64,000 nucleotides of DNA from Leptofilum sp965223525 (GCF_965223525.1 NZ_OZ245005.1:1302001-1366000); one strand, 5' to 3'; positions 1 to 8,242 are shown, counted from the first letter of the stretch. Program-made: numbers and translations. Notes: generated by a model from the sequence alone, not told the origin.

Positions 1-2
1 GT

Positions 3-470
3 ATGCAGATGGCCGATCATGCGCTGGGTGATTTGGTGTCTGACACATTGGAGATGTTCCAGGCACTAGCGCTGGAACATGAGGTGACACTGCGCGGTAC
101 GGTTGCCCCGGACTTAGGCTTGGTGCGGATGTGTGCGCCTAAAATTGGTCGGGTCATTGCCAATTTGGTGAACAATGCGCTGCGCTACACGCCTGCCGGT
201 GGGACGGTAGTGGTTACGGCCGTGCGCCAAAAAAGTGAAGTCATCGTCACCGTACAAGATTCTGGCTCTGGCTTTGCCAAACAAGATTTGGAGCGCGTGT
301 TTGAGCAATTTTACCGTGGCGAACAGGCGCGAAGCCGGGCGGAGGGCATCGGGGCGGGCCTGGGTTTGGCCATTGCGAAGGGAATTGTGACAGCCCACAA
401 CGGCCGTATCTGGGCAGAAAATGCACCTGAGGGCGGGGCTATCGTAGGGTTTAGCTTGCCAGATGTGTAA
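3..470 (+). CDS. Sensor histidine kinase, C-terminal part (truncated by window edge)
   Basis: This is the ATP-binding (HATPase_c) end of a two-component sensor kinase; the sensor and phospho-accepting domains lie upstream of the window. Visible kinase boxes are the N box (NLVNNALRYTP), the G1 box (DSGSG) and the G2 box (GAGLGLAIAKG). The frame is open to the window's left edge, so the ATG at position 3 is probably internal. It transfers phosphate to a partner regulator not visible here. An ACGGCCGT word lies at 216-223 and another at 400-407. Confidence 0.9.
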   Translation: MQMADHALGDLVSDTLEMFQALALEHEVTLRGTVAPDLGLVRMCAPKIGRVIANLVNNALRYTPAGGTVVVTAVRQKSEVIVTVQDSGSGFAKQDLERVFEQFYRGEQARSRAEGIGAGLGLAIAKGIVTAHNGRIWAENAPEGGAIVGFSLPDV

Positions 471-514
471 CTGGGGTTACGTAAACGGCCGTTTGCCCAT
501 GTTACGATGCCTGC

Positions 515-778
515 ATGGCACACACACTCACCGTTTACATCTCTGATGATTGCTGGTCTTGTGAAGAGACGCAGCGCATTTTGGCAGACGTCATGCCTCA
601 TTTTCCAGACCTGCTGCTGCGCTGTGTAGACACCCAGGAGGAGCCAATGCCAGATGGCGTTTTCGCCGTTCCCACATACCTTCTTGATGGGAAGGTAATC
701 TCGTTAGGGAACCCAACTAGAGAATCATTGCGGCGGCGGTTGGCGGCTTTGTTTGTGGTAAACGGTGAGATGGGGTAA
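515..778 (+). CDS. Thioredoxin/glutaredoxin-like small protein with CWSC motif
   Basis: An 87-residue protein with the start of a thioredoxin fold: a beta strand (TLTVYISDD), then the redox motif CWSC at residues 13-16, then a helix. A VPT segment near residue 57 gives the usual cis-proline. Such stand-alone domains act in cytoplasmic thiol-disulfide exchange; the electron donor and substrate cannot be told. It sits 45 bases after the kinase gene on the same strand. Substrate specificity is unknown; the fold assignment is fairly secure. Confidence 0.75.
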   Translation: MAHTLTVYISDDCWSCEETQRILADVMPHFPDLLLRCVDTQEEPMPDGVFAVPTYLLDGKVISLGNPTRESLRRRLAALFVVNGEMG

Positions 779-841
779 GAACGGCCGTTTCCAAACCATC
801 AACCAAAATAAAAGAAAACATAAGCAAAAGGCGTAACTATC

Positions 842-904
842 AGGTGACAGTCACCTCGATCAGAAGTTTGCTACATCGAGGCCGTTTTTAGGTGACTGTC
901 ACCT
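842..904. repeat. 63-bp element with paired 15-bp palindromes (copy 1)
   Basis: Two copies of the palindrome AGGTGACAGTCACCT (842-856, and in the T-centred form at 890-904) bracket a 33-bp core. The core matches the reverse complement of the core at 14799-14833, sharing GTTTGCTACA and a terminal TTTTT. It ends 33 bases before the Crp-family start codon, so it could be a small mobile repeat or a double operator. Confidence 0.85.
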
Positions 905-937
905 CTGGGACTGAACGCTTATCAAAAGGTCAAAAAG

Positions 938-1621
938 ATGCCCCAACTAAACAGTGCAAAGGTAGATTATCTTTCCAACATTCAGGTATTTCGTGACTTA
1001 ACCCCCAACGAGCTAGCACAAATGGATCGGCAAGTAACCATGTCCACCTGCAAGCCCGGCAAGATTTTTTACATGCCAGAAGACAGTGGCGAAGTGCTAT
1101 TTTTGCTCAAAAAGGGGCGCGTGCAGCTTTACCGCATTGCGCCGAATGGCAAGAAATTGGTTGTCGCCACGCTTGGCCCTGGCGCAATCTTTGGCGAAAT
1201 GTCATTGGTGGGGCAGGGGATGCACAATACCTTTGCTGAATCGGTTGATGAGTGCGTACTGTGCGTGATGAGCCGCTCAGACGTAGAGCGGCTGGTGCAA
1301 GAAAAGCCGGAGGTGGCGTTTCGCTTTGTAGAAGCGTTGGGGAATCGTCTAACGCAACTGGAAGCACATCTTGAAGATATTGCATTCAAAAGCATTCCCA
1401 CACGGCTGGCAGCGTTGTTGCTCAAGCTGCAGGAAGAACAAGGCGGGCGGCAAACTGTCACCGGCTACACCCACCAGGATTTAAGCGAGATGCTTGGCAC
1501 TTACCGCGAAACCGTTACCCAGACCTTAAACGACCTCAAAGCCGACGGACTTATCAGCATTGCCCGCAAGCAGGTAGTGCTGAAGGATATGCCCCGCCTG
1601 CGGCAGCTTGCCGACGCTTAA
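938..1621 (+). CDS. Crp/Fnr family transcriptional regulator
   Basis: A 227-residue regulator of usual family length: a cyclic-nucleotide-binding-like beta barrel at about residues 15-130 (with GPGAIFGEMSLVG, the phosphate-binding-cassette region) and a winged helix at about 150-220 (YTHQDLSEMLGTYRETVTQTL is the recognition helix region). No cysteine cluster typical of oxygen-sensing Fnr is seen, so the ligand is unknown. A paired-palindrome element lies directly upstream and may bind this protein (autoregulation) or another regulator. ATG at 938 follows a purine-rich AAAAAG stretch rather than a strong ribosome-binding site. Confidence 0.9.
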   Translation: MPQLNSAKVDYLSNIQVFRDLTPNELAQMDRQVTMSTCKPGKIFYMPEDSGEVLFLLKKGRVQLYRIAPNGKKLVVATLGPGAIFGEMSLVGQGMHNTFAESVDECVLCVMSRSDVERLVQEKPEVAFRFVEALGNRLTQLEAHLEDIAFKSIPTRLAALLLKLQEEQGGRQTVTGYTHQDLSEMLGTYRETVTQTLNDLKADGLISIARKQVVLKDMPRLRQLADA

Positions 1622-1625
1622 CCGT

Positions 1626-2168
1626 CTACATCTCTTCCCGGTAGCTAAAGTTGTGCCGCTTGCGGGCATTGAGTACGGCGCGGCGCAGGATTTCATAAAC
1701 GCCGCTGGGGTTTTGCACGTTTCGTAGCACAATTTCGGGGTGGCTGGGGTCGTGGCTGCGAATGGTGATGTCGCCAATTTTCAGCATACGCTCGCCAAAG
1801 GTTTGGCTGTGGTCAATGTCCTGCACGCGAATGAGCTCCACATTTTCGTGTGTTTTGCCCAGCAAACCAGAGGTAATTTTGATGCGTTCGTTGGTGACGG
1901 TGTAGTAAAACACAAGTGAGAGCAACGGCCGTCCTTGCCAAAGTATCTCCTCACCAAATTCGTCATCATCCTCATCGGCCTGTTGTGGGGACATTTTTAG
2001 ATTGGACACATCCAGCTCACTATCAATTTCTAGCAGAGCAGATTCTGTGACTAGCTCTACGAACGAATTCAATGTTTCTTTATCGAGAGCCGACAGGTCT
2101 AATTCGGTCTGAGCCACAGCTTGCCACACACGGGCTTTAATACGGGCTTGTGCTTCTTTTATTGTCAT
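1626..2168 (-). CDS. PH domain-containing protein (bPH2-like)
   Basis: A 180-residue protein whose C-terminal half is a bacterial pleckstrin-homology-like domain: EEILWQGRP, then YYTVTNERI, a DLIR-type strand (VELIRVQDIDHSQTF) and an IGDITIRS strand before a final helix. The N-terminal 90 residues are acidic and helical without a recognisable domain; no membrane segment is visible. Function of these domains is generally unknown. It converges on the Crp-family gene with only 4 bases between stop codons. Confidence 0.8.
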   Translation of the reverse strand: MTIKEAQARIKARVWQAVAQTELDLSALDKETLNSFVELVTESALLEIDSELDVSNLKMSPQQADEDDDEFGEEILWQGRPLLSLVFYYTVTNERIKITSGLLGKTHENVELIRVQDIDHSQTFGERMLKIGDITIRSHDPSHPEIVLRNVQNPSGVYEILRRAVLNARKRHNFSYREEM

Positions 2169-2331
2169 GGGAGTCTCCCTTAAAATTGGGTGATTGTGCT
2201 AATAAAAAATTAACAAAATGGTTGTAGCATAGTCGCCGTCTGGTTGTCAAATGAGAGAACGGCCGTTAAAATAAAAAGTCGCCCGGATTTTGACAAATTA
2301 AGAAAAAATTAGCTTGCTGGAAGAAAGAAAA

Positions 2332-2673
2332 ATGCCAACTTATACGTACCGATGCAATCATTGTGAATACCAATTTGATATTAAGCAGCGCATGTCTGAT
2401 GATCCTTTGGCAGACTGCCCGAAATGTGAAACGGACAGTTCCCTACGCAAAGTGATGAATTCTGTGGGGATTGTGTTTAAGGGGAGCGGCTTTTACGTGA
2501 CCGATAGTCGGGGCAAGAAGAGTTCTGCTAAGCCATCGGCCAATGGCGCAACAAGCGAAAATGGTAGCACCGCGCCAGCAGACAAAAAAGCGAAAGAGGG
2601 TAGCGACAGCAAAGCCAGCGATACGGCCGCTACTACCGAGAGTAAAAAGAAAAGTGAGAAAACGGCCGTTTAG
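2332..2673 (+). CDS. FmdB family zinc ribbon protein
   Basis: A 113-residue protein beginning with the FmdB regulatory domain: two CxxC pairs (YRCNHC and DCPKC) form a zinc ribbon, followed by the conserved GSGFYVTDSRG segment. The remaining C-terminal tail is low-complexity and rich in Lys, Ser, Ala and Thr. The ATG at 2332 was chosen over an upstream TTG because the ribbon normally begins MPTYTYRC and GGAAGAAAG precedes it. The role of FmdB proteins is only loosely defined. A strong bidirectional terminator follows. Confidence 0.9.
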   Translation: MPTYTYRCNHCEYQFDIKQRMSDDPLADCPKCETDSSLRKVMNSVGIVFKGSGFYVTDSRGKKSSAKPSANGATSENGSTAPADKKAKEGSDSKASDTAATTESKKKSEKTAV

Positions 2674-2680
2674 TCAACAA

Positions 2681-2710
2681 AAAAAGCCCGCTCTCATCGG
2701 CGGGCTTTTT
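2681..2710. terminator. Bidirectional rho-independent terminator
   Basis: An 11-bp perfect stem, AAAAAGCCCGC and GCGGGCTTTTT, with an 8-base loop, lies between the converging fmdB-like gene and the gene at 2727-3029. The A and T tracts allow it to work on both strands. Confidence 0.9.
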
Positions 2711-2726
2711 GTTTGCCAAAATTGCG

Positions 2727-3029
2727 TTAGACTTGAAAGCCAGCAGTCGCAGATATTACTTTCTGACTGAAATTTTCTACAAAGCCTTGCAGCTTGTCAC
2801 TGAGCTGGTTCCAGCCAGGACTTGCTAACGCTGTCTGCATCTTTTCTGTGGAGCTGGCAATACCGGTGGCTAATTTTTGCTCACAATCGCCATATTGTGT
2901 ATACCAGACCTGTATATCATCAATGCCCAATTTATTGAGTCCTGGGATAAATTCATGAACCAGAAATTCAAAATATTCAGACTCGGTTTCAGGACGCACA
3001 TCCCAGCGCATTAAAATTTTTGCACCCAT
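2727..3029 (-). CDS. Conserved hypothetical protein, possible dimeric alpha/beta-barrel fold
   Basis: A 100-residue soluble protein with the pattern strand (KILMRWDVRP), helix (ESEYFEFLVHEFIPGLNKL), strand (DIQVWYTQYG) typical of ferredoxin-like or NIPSNAP-like dimeric barrels. No catalytic motif is seen and I do not recognise the family. It lies 9 bases downstream of the MBL-fold gene on the same strand, so they are probably co-transcribed and end at the terminator at 2681-2710. Confidence 0.65.
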   Translation of the reverse strand: MGAKILMRWDVRPETESEYFEFLVHEFIPGLNKLGIDDIQVWYTQYGDCEQKLATGIASSTEKMQTALASPGWNQLSDKLQGFVENFSQKVISATAGFQV

Positions 3030-3038
3030 GCTCCCTCC

Positions 3039-3668
3039 CTATATTTTTGGCTTCAGGATGACAGTTTCTGTTTCTTCTGGCAAATTTGAGAGCGAAATCT
3101 TCAAACTATCTTCTTCAGTGGGGTCAGTAACACCCATTTCTTTTAGAAACCGGTCAATTTCTTCCAGCTCCAGCTTGAGACCAGGCAGTTTGTAGTGCAT
3201 AGGTATCACAATGTTTGGTTCTAGCATCGAGACGAGCTCTGACGCTTGGGCAGCATTGAGACTATTGCCACCCCCTACAGGCAGCAGCAAAACGCTCACC
3301 TCTTCCAAAGCTTCGATTTCTGTCTGGGAGGGAACTCTGTCCAAATCGCCCAGATGAGCCACTTTGAGGCCAGCATAATCGAAGAGAAAGATGACGTTGC
3401 TGTTGGCGTGGGCAGCGCTTTTGGTGATGATGCCAGTGATGAACACATTGCCAATTTCATATTCGCCAGGCCCGTTCAGCTTATGTTGCGTCCCGCTAAC
3501 GGCCGCACCATAATTATGCCCTTGTGCATCATGGCTCACCGTTACAACATCTGCCTTCAGCTTTAGGCCGGGCAGCCCCAATTTGCCATTGTACGGGTCT
3601 GTGACCACCGAGGCGTGTTTGCGTTCAGTTAAGCGAAAACAGCTTAATCCATACCAGGTAATTTCCAT
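3039..3668 (-). CDS. MBL-fold metallohydrolase-like protein with altered metal motif
   Basis: A 209-residue metallo-beta-lactamase-fold protein beginning MEITWYG, with the strand ADVVTVSHDAQGHN at the place of the HxHxDH metal motif, then GDLDRVP and PMHYK. The second His and the Asp of the canonical motif are replaced (HDAQGH), so metal binding may be altered or absent. The start at 3668 was chosen because AAGGAGA lies 8 bases upstream and the family begins with this strand. It heads a two-gene unit with 2727-3029. Confidence 0.8.
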   Translation of the reverse strand: MEITWYGLSCFRLTERKHASVVTDPYNGKLGLPGLKLKADVVTVSHDAQGHNYGAAVSGTQHKLNGPGEYEIGNVFITGIITKSAAHANSNVIFLFDYAGLKVAHLGDLDRVPSQTEIEALEEVSVLLLPVGGGNSLNAAQASELVSMLEPNIVIPMHYKLPGLKLELEEIDRFLKEMGVTDPTEEDSLKISLSNLPEETETVILKPKI

Positions 3669-3723
3669 AAAAAATAATCTCCTTGCAAGCTGCAATTATA
3701 CCTGATTATTACCCAACCGGATA

Positions 3724-4500
3724 ATGCGACAACCTGAATTTATGTGCCAATTTCGTGTTTTAGAGATGAATGGAGGAACGGTGCGGGGGGAACGGCCGTT
3801 TGCCACCACACTGCTTCAATTTCATTTGCCAATTACCCAGGCTGGCTATGCCAATGCCCAGATTGACGACTGTGTTGGCCGCCGCAAGGCATACCCGTGG
3901 CGACCAGGAACGCAGCTAACCTTGCGTGCCCGCTTCTCGCATGAGGCAAACGAATTGGTGGGAACGGCCGGATTTGGTTTCTGGAACGCGCCGTTTGGCG
4001 ACCCGACGGTGCCCTGGCCTATGTTGCCGCAAGCCACTTGGTTCTTCTTTGGCTCGCCGCCCAACGATTTGCCGCTGGCGCAATCTGAGCCAGGGCGAGG
4101 CTGGTTTGCCGCCACGCTGGATGCCACAACCTGGCGAGCTATCAGCCTGATTCCTCTGGCTCCCCCAGTTCTGCTGCTCAACCAATTTTCCAGCCTGCGC
4201 CGCAAAATCTGGCCATGGGTGCAAAAAAAGCTGCAAATTTCTTTTCAGCCCATCGCCGAACCGATGACAGAGTGGCGAGATTATCAGTTGAATTGGAGAA
4301 AAATTGGCTGTGACTTTTTGGTAAACGGCCGTCTCATCCACCAAACGCCATTTAGTCCGCGTGGGCCACTGGGGTTCGTTTGCTGGATGGATAATCAATA
4401 TATGGTGGCGACGGCAAACGGCCGTTTCCGTTGGGGAACTTTGCCAATTGAAACAAGCCAATGGCTAGAGGTAGAGAATTTGAAAATCGAGCAATTTTGA
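3724..4500 (+). CDS. Hypothetical protein, concanavalin A/GH16-like fold
   Basis: A 258-residue protein rich in aromatic strands. The segment WRDYQLNWRKIGCDFLVNG followed by SPRGPLGFVCWMDNQY resembles the second sheet of LamG/GH16-like jelly-roll proteins, but no GH16 catalytic ExDxxE is visible, so binding rather than hydrolysis is more likely. There is no signal peptide. The start is weakly supported; a later Met at residue 7 or 15 is possible. Three ACGGCCGT words lie inside it (3792, 4325, 4418), two read as NGR. Confidence 0.6.
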   Translation: MRQPEFMCQFRVLEMNGGTVRGERPFATTLLQFHLPITQAGYANAQIDDCVGRRKAYPWRPGTQLTLRARFSHEANELVGTAGFGFWNAPFGDPTVPWPMLPQATWFFFGSPPNDLPLAQSEPGRGWFAATLDATTWRAISLIPLAPPVLLLNQFSSLRRKIWPWVQKKLQISFQPIAEPMTEWRDYQLNWRKIGCDFLVNGRLIHQTPFSPRGPLGFVCWMDNQYMVATANGRFRWGTLPIETSQWLEVENLKIEQF

Positions 4501-4509
4501 AATTGGCTC

Positions 4510-4540
4510 TTGACTCTCCAGCCACGGGAGACTTTATACT
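4510..4540 (+). promoter_or_regulatory. MerR-type promoter with 19-bp spacer (copy 1)
   Basis: TTGACT at 4510-4515 and TATACT at 4535-4540 are separated by 19 bp, too long for ordinary sigma-70 use but the hallmark of MerR-activated promoters. The spacer holds an imperfect dyad (CTCC...GGAG). It precedes the MerR gene at 4563 and is matched by a second copy at 6708-6738. Confidence 0.8.
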
Positions 4541-4562
4541 CAATCGCAATGAGGTGAAAGCA

Positions 4563-5411
4563 ATGTTTAGAATTGGTGAATTTAGCAGAATTGCCCAAAC
4601 AACCGTTAAACAACTCCGTTATTACGATGAGATAGGGTTATTTCAACCAGAACATATCGATCGGTTTACTGGCTACCGCTACTATCGCGCAGCCCAATTG
4701 CCTGACCTGAATCGCATTCTTGCCATGAAGGATTTAGGGCTCACGCTGGAGCAAATTAAGCGGCTGGTTGCTGACGATGTTTCGGCCGATGAAATTCGCG
4801 GCATGTTGTCACTCAAAAAGGCGCAGGTCGAGCAGGAACTGCATCAACAGATTGAACGCCTGCATCATATCGAGGCCAGGCTGCGCCAGGTTGAGCAAGA
4901 AGGTGAAATGGCTGTAGATGATATTGTGCTAAAGGAGTTGCCGCCACAACCTTTTTTTAGCTTTCGGGAAACATTGCCGCATATTCGCAAGTCGCAACTA
5001 TATCTCAAGGAGATGAAAAAACTGCTGCCAAGTCGTCTTCCCAAAAAAGCGTTAAGTCACTTCGCAGCCGTTTATCATTCTCAAGCGTTTGAGCTAGAAA
5101 GCGTTGATATTGAGATTGGTTTTCTGCTCAACGAGGGTGTGGATGAAGCCGTTCAGTTACGCAGCGGGCCTGAACTGACCATGAATATTTTGCCCCGTGT
5201 GGAAACGGCCGCTTGTGCCGTCCGCGTTGGTACATTGCCAGACGGGTACGAGAGTTACGCCAATATGGGGCGCTGGATGGAAGCCAATGGCTATGAAATG
5301 GCAGGCAATGTGCGAGAAGTATTTATTGTGCCGCCAAACCCGGAGCGGGTTGAAGAAACCGTGTGTGAAATTCAGCTGCCGGTTACTTTGATGGAACGGC
5401 CGTTGACATAA
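4563..5411 (+). CDS. MerR family regulator with GyrI-like effector domain (paralogue 1)
   Basis: A 282-residue regulator: MerR winged helix at residues 1-70 (MFRIGEFSRIAQTT, LRYYDEIGLFQP, YRYYRAAQLPDLNRI), a coiled-coil dimerisation helix at about 75-115, and a C-terminal GyrI-like ligand-binding domain (about 120-282), a layout shared with BmrR/TipA types that sense drugs or lipophilic cations. The start at 4563 follows GAGGTGAAA and the MerR-type promoter; the frame extends further upstream but that part overlaps the promoter. A close paralogue is at 6760-7620. Confidence 0.93.
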   Translation: MFRIGEFSRIAQTTVKQLRYYDEIGLFQPEHIDRFTGYRYYRAAQLPDLNRILAMKDLGLTLEQIKRLVADDVSADEIRGMLSLKKAQVEQELHQQIERLHHIEARLRQVEQEGEMAVDDIVLKELPPQPFFSFRETLPHIRKSQLYLKEMKKLLPSRLPKKALSHFAAVYHSQAFELESVDIEIGFLLNEGVDEAVQLRSGPELTMNILPRVETAACAVRVGTLPDGYESYANMGRWMEANGYEMAGNVREVFIVPPNPERVEETVCEIQLPVTLMERPLT

Positions 5412-5572
5412 AGTCCAACTAATTTCAATAAATTAAATACGCTCTTTACAAACATCAATTCAGTTTGGAGGGGCTCGCTATGCTTGATGCAGCCTTGCCC
5501 GGGTTAGGCAACCAAGCAAATCACAAGAAGATTCTTAAATTATGCAAAACCGCCTTGGTGCGATTTGCTCAA

Positions 5573-5625
5573 GTAAAAGCGGGAGAGGTGACTCTTCTTA
5601 TTTTCAAGAATTTCCCCGCTTTTAC
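5573..5625 (+). repeat. Hairpin in the leader of the SRPBCC gene
   Basis: A perfect 11-bp inverted repeat, GTAAAAGCGGG (5573-5583) and CCCGCTTTTAC (5615-5625), lies just before the ribosome-binding site at 5632. It sits in a region that is open in frame but poorly protein-like, supporting a start at 5645. It may be an attenuator or an upstream terminator. Confidence 0.55.
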
Positions 5626-5644
5626 ACGAATAAGGAAGAAAATC

Positions 5645-6100
5645 ATGCAAATTACAAGAGCAACAACCGTAAATGTTTCAGCCGACAAAGTTTGGAAAAT
5701 TCTCGGCACCGATTTCAACAACATCAGCGAATGGGCAAGCGTTGTGCTGGATTCAGAGGCGATTCCCGATATGCCTACAGGCAGCGGACGCATATGCAAC
5801 GTCAAAGGCATCGGCAACACGTTGGAGAAGCTCACGTCTTTCGATGATGATCAACGTAAGTTTTCGTTCACCTTTGAAAATTCAAAGATTCCATTTTTCG
5901 TGAGAAAGATTGAAAACACCTGGAGCGTTACCCCAAAGGGGTCTGACCAGGCAACGGTTCAGGTGAATGCAGACGTCAATTTGATGCCTGTCTTTAGGCA
6001 ATTGATGGGCGGCATGATGAGTAGACAACTTGGCAAAGGTGCTGAAAGTTTGCTTGGTGAATTGAAACATTTTGCCGAGAACGATAAGCCAAAAGCGTAA
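5645..6100 (+). CDS. SRPBCC family protein (polyketide cyclase/dehydrase-like)
   Basis: A 151-residue START-like domain protein: MQITRATTVNVSADKVWKIL opens the fold, SEWASVV is the first helix-loop, the GSGRICNV strand and the C-terminal long helix (MSRQLGKGAESLLGELKHF) complete the ligand cavity. Such proteins bind hydrophobic ligands; the ligand here is unknown. The start was set at 5645 because AAGGAAGA precedes it and the family starts here; the longer frame from 5465 runs through a hairpin. It follows the first MerR regulator and may be its target. Confidence 0.85.
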   Translation: MQITRATTVNVSADKVWKILGTDFNNISEWASVVLDSEAIPDMPTGSGRICNVKGIGNTLEKLTSFDDDQRKFSFTFENSKIPFFVRKIENTWSVTPKGSDQATVQVNADVNLMPVFRQLMGGMMSRQLGKGAESLLGELKHFAENDKPKA

Positions 6101-6200
6101 TGTGCGAAAGGTTTATGCTGAGACGGGAAAGGTTGTTGCGTGCACGGCCGTTTCAGTTCAAACAAGCTCATATAACAAAACAAATTAAGGAGAAAAAATC

Positions 6201-6593
6201 ATGAGAAATGCAGCACGAGGTTTAGCCGGGCTAGTTGCCCTCCTGTTCTTAATTTTTGGTGTTCGGTACATGTTTTTGCCCGCTGGTTTAATGGAAAGTG
6301 GCGGGCTCGAGGCAGTTAGCTCATTGGGTCTAGCAAATGTGCGTGCCTTAATTGGGGGCGCGTTTCTAACCTTTGGCATCCTGCTCATCATGCACACCGT
6401 TATCAGCCAGCAAACTGGCGCACTGCGCTTCACCATCCTGTTTTTGCTTCTGTCCATTGTTGGCCGAATTGTCAGCCTCATCGCCGATGGTTCCAACGGC
6501 GGAGTCGTGCGTAACATGATTCCCGCAATTATCCTGTTTGTTGTTAGCATTGCCTCGCTGATGATGTTCCTAAGAAGCGAAACCAGCGAATAA
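6201..6593 (+). CDS. DUF4345 family small membrane protein
   Basis: A 130-residue protein with four predicted membrane helices (residues about 5-27, 45-65, 77-95 and 103-123). The pattern GVRYMFLP...NVRALIGG...SIVGRIVSLIADG matches the DUF4345 family, whose function is unknown. AAGGAGAAAAAATC gives a clear ribosome-binding site. It lies 100 bases downstream of the SRPBCC gene and likely belongs to the same MerR-linked group. Confidence 0.8.
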   Translation: MRNAARGLAGLVALLFLIFGVRYMFLPAGLMESGGLEAVSSLGLANVRALIGGAFLTFGILLIMHTVISQQTGALRFTILFLLLSIVGRIVSLIADGSNGGVVRNMIPAIILFVVSIASLMMFLRSETSE

Positions 6594-6707
6594 GTTCCTG
6601 CGTTTTTAGAAAATGCAAATAGGGGGTCTACTGTTCTGGGTTCCCATTGGCGCTAGCTTACGGTTTTTATCTTCTCAGGAAGCATAAATTAGGATGGATA
6701 TTGAGTA

Positions 6708-6738
6708 TTGACTCTCTGGCTACCAGAGACTTTATAAT
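6708..6738 (+). promoter_or_regulatory. MerR-type promoter with 19-bp spacer (copy 2)
   Basis: TTGACT at 6708-6713 and TATAAT at 6733-6738 are 19 bp apart. The spacer begins with a perfect dyad, CTCTGG CTA CCAGAG, where a MerR dimer would bind. The ATG of the second MerR gene lies 22 bases after the -10, so the transcript leader is very short. Confidence 0.88.
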
Positions 6739-6759
6739 TGAGCGTAATGAGGTGAAGAT

Positions 6760-7620
6760 ATGTTTAGAATTGGCGAATTCAGCAGAATTGCCCAAACGAC
6801 TATCATACAGTTACGGCATTACGATCAAATAGGTTTATTTCAGCCCGAATATATCGATCAATTTACAGGCTACCGCTATTATCGTGCAACTCAGCTACCC
6901 GATCTCAACCGCATTTTGGCAATGAAAGATTTAGGGTTGACATTAGAGCAGATAAAACAACTGGTTCAGGAAAAGGTATCGGTTGATGAACTTCGTGGTA
7001 TGTTGACCTTAAAGAAGGCGCAGGTGGAGCAAGAGTTAAGCGAGACGGTTGCAACCCTGCGTCTTATTGACGCCCGACTGAGTCAGATTGAGCGGGAAGG
7101 GGGCATGTCCCACGATGATGTTGTAATCAAAGAGATTCCGGCGCAACCTTTTTTTGGATTTCGAGCAGTTCTGCCTGATACGCGCAAAGTTGGGAAGATT
7201 ACTGGCGAAATGAGGAGGCTCTTGCCAAGCCGTGTTTCAAAAAAGAAGCTGGGGTATTTTACGGCCGTTTTCCATGCAAATGCCTTTCTTTACGAAAATG
7301 TTGATGTAGAAATGGGTTTTTTGCTCAACGATGCCTTGGATATGACATTGCCATTGAGCAGCGGTTATGAGCTCATTCCGCGAATATTGCCCCGCGTTGA
7401 GATGGCTGCCTGTGTCGTGCGCGTAGGTGGTCCAGATAAAGCAGTTGCCAGTTACGCCAATGTGGGGCGGTGGATCGAAGCAAACGGTTACCACATGGGA
7501 AATCCGGTACGAGAAATGTTTATCGTCCCACCATCACCGGGTAAGTTTGAAGAAACAGTTTGTGAAATCCAGATACCTGTATCCTTTGAGCCAGGTATCT
7601 TAGACAAAATCACAAATTAA
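6760..7620 (+). CDS. MerR family regulator with GyrI-like effector domain (paralogue 2)
   Basis: A 286-residue paralogue of the regulator at 4563-5411, with the same order: MerR helix-turn-helix (MFRIGEFSRIAQTT is identical in both), coiled coil, GyrI-like sensor domain. The two differ mostly in the sensor half, which suggests separate ligands. GAGGTGAAG is the ribosome-binding site. It is followed at 7806 by a DUF4267 gene. The duplicated sequence continues past the stop codon: 7685-7715 resembles 5461-5490. Confidence 0.93.
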   Translation: MFRIGEFSRIAQTTIIQLRHYDQIGLFQPEYIDQFTGYRYYRATQLPDLNRILAMKDLGLTLEQIKQLVQEKVSVDELRGMLTLKKAQVEQELSETVATLRLIDARLSQIEREGGMSHDDVVIKEIPAQPFFGFRAVLPDTRKVGKITGEMRRLLPSRVSKKKLGYFTAVFHANAFLYENVDVEMGFLLNDALDMTLPLSSGYELIPRILPRVEMAACVVRVGGPDKAVASYANVGRWIEANGYHMGNPVREMFIVPPSPGKFEETVCEIQIPVSFEPGILDKITN

Positions 7621-7805
7621 TTCACACGCTACAAAGTCATAGAATCAAATAACACAGCGCAAATATAAATTTGTACAGAGCCCAATTCGCTTTGGAGGTT
7701 GAGCCTATGCTAAATCCAATAGCTTAAAACTGAGTCCAGGTAAAGAGTGTCAGTGGAATTTGGCTTCCCTGATAAAAATTTATAGAAGAATTGAAGGAGA
7801 TAAAA

Positions 7806-8204
7806 ATGAGAATTAAAGTACCTACATTTGTTATAGTTATTACGTTCTTAACCGGATTAATTGCCACAGTGCTTGGCTTATGGGCTTGGTTTTCCCCCGA
7901 CTCGTTTTCTGCCCCCTCCGGCGTTGGCGCGCCCACACACTCGATTTTGTCTTGGGGGGCACGTGAGCTAGCAATGGCTTTGTCCTCGTGGATTGCCATC
8001 TTTATGATTAAGGATGCCCGTGCTTATGCGGTTGCTTTAGGCAGCGCGCTGTTGCGTGAATCGTTGGACTTTATAGATGCCTTCCGCATTGCAGACACGC
8101 CAGCCCGCCTATTTATTATTGTGGGCGTATCTGTCATTTTGCACGCTATTGCCCTCTTCCTGACGTTTAGAGCCATTCAACAACATAAAACAGAAAACCC
8201 ATAA
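7806..8204 (+). CDS. DUF4267 family small membrane protein
   Basis: A 132-residue protein with four hydrophobic segments (about 8-28, 47-66, 70-85 and 100-122) and the GARELAMAL and KDARAYA motifs of the DUF4267 family, of unknown function. The ATG at 7806 follows GAAGGAGAT. It sits downstream of the second MerR regulator as the DUF4345 protein does behind the first, so both pairs may be regulator-target units. The 185 bases before it hold only a relic of the duplicated leader. Confidence 0.8.
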   Translation: MRIKVPTFVIVITFLTGLIATVLGLWAWFSPDSFSAPSGVGAPTHSILSWGARELAMALSSWIAIFMIKDARAYAVALGSALLRESLDFIDAFRIADTPARLFIIVGVSVILHAIALFLTFRAIQQHKTENP

Positions 8205-8242
8205 TTTACCTCATCTAGAGTGAAAATTTGGCAACCAAAGCC

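Noticed and set aside
842..904. Possible CRISPR-like array from repeated palindromes
   Set aside because: Only two palindromes per element, no regular spacer array and no cas genes.
4461..4562. N-terminal extension of the first MerR regulator
   Set aside because: It overlaps the end of the preceding gene and the MerR-type promoter; MerR proteins start at MFRIGEF and the paralogue starts there too.
5465..5644. 60-codon extension of the SRPBCC protein
   Set aside because: It runs through a perfect hairpin at 5573-5625 and has no family similarity; the downstream ATG has its own ribosome-binding site.
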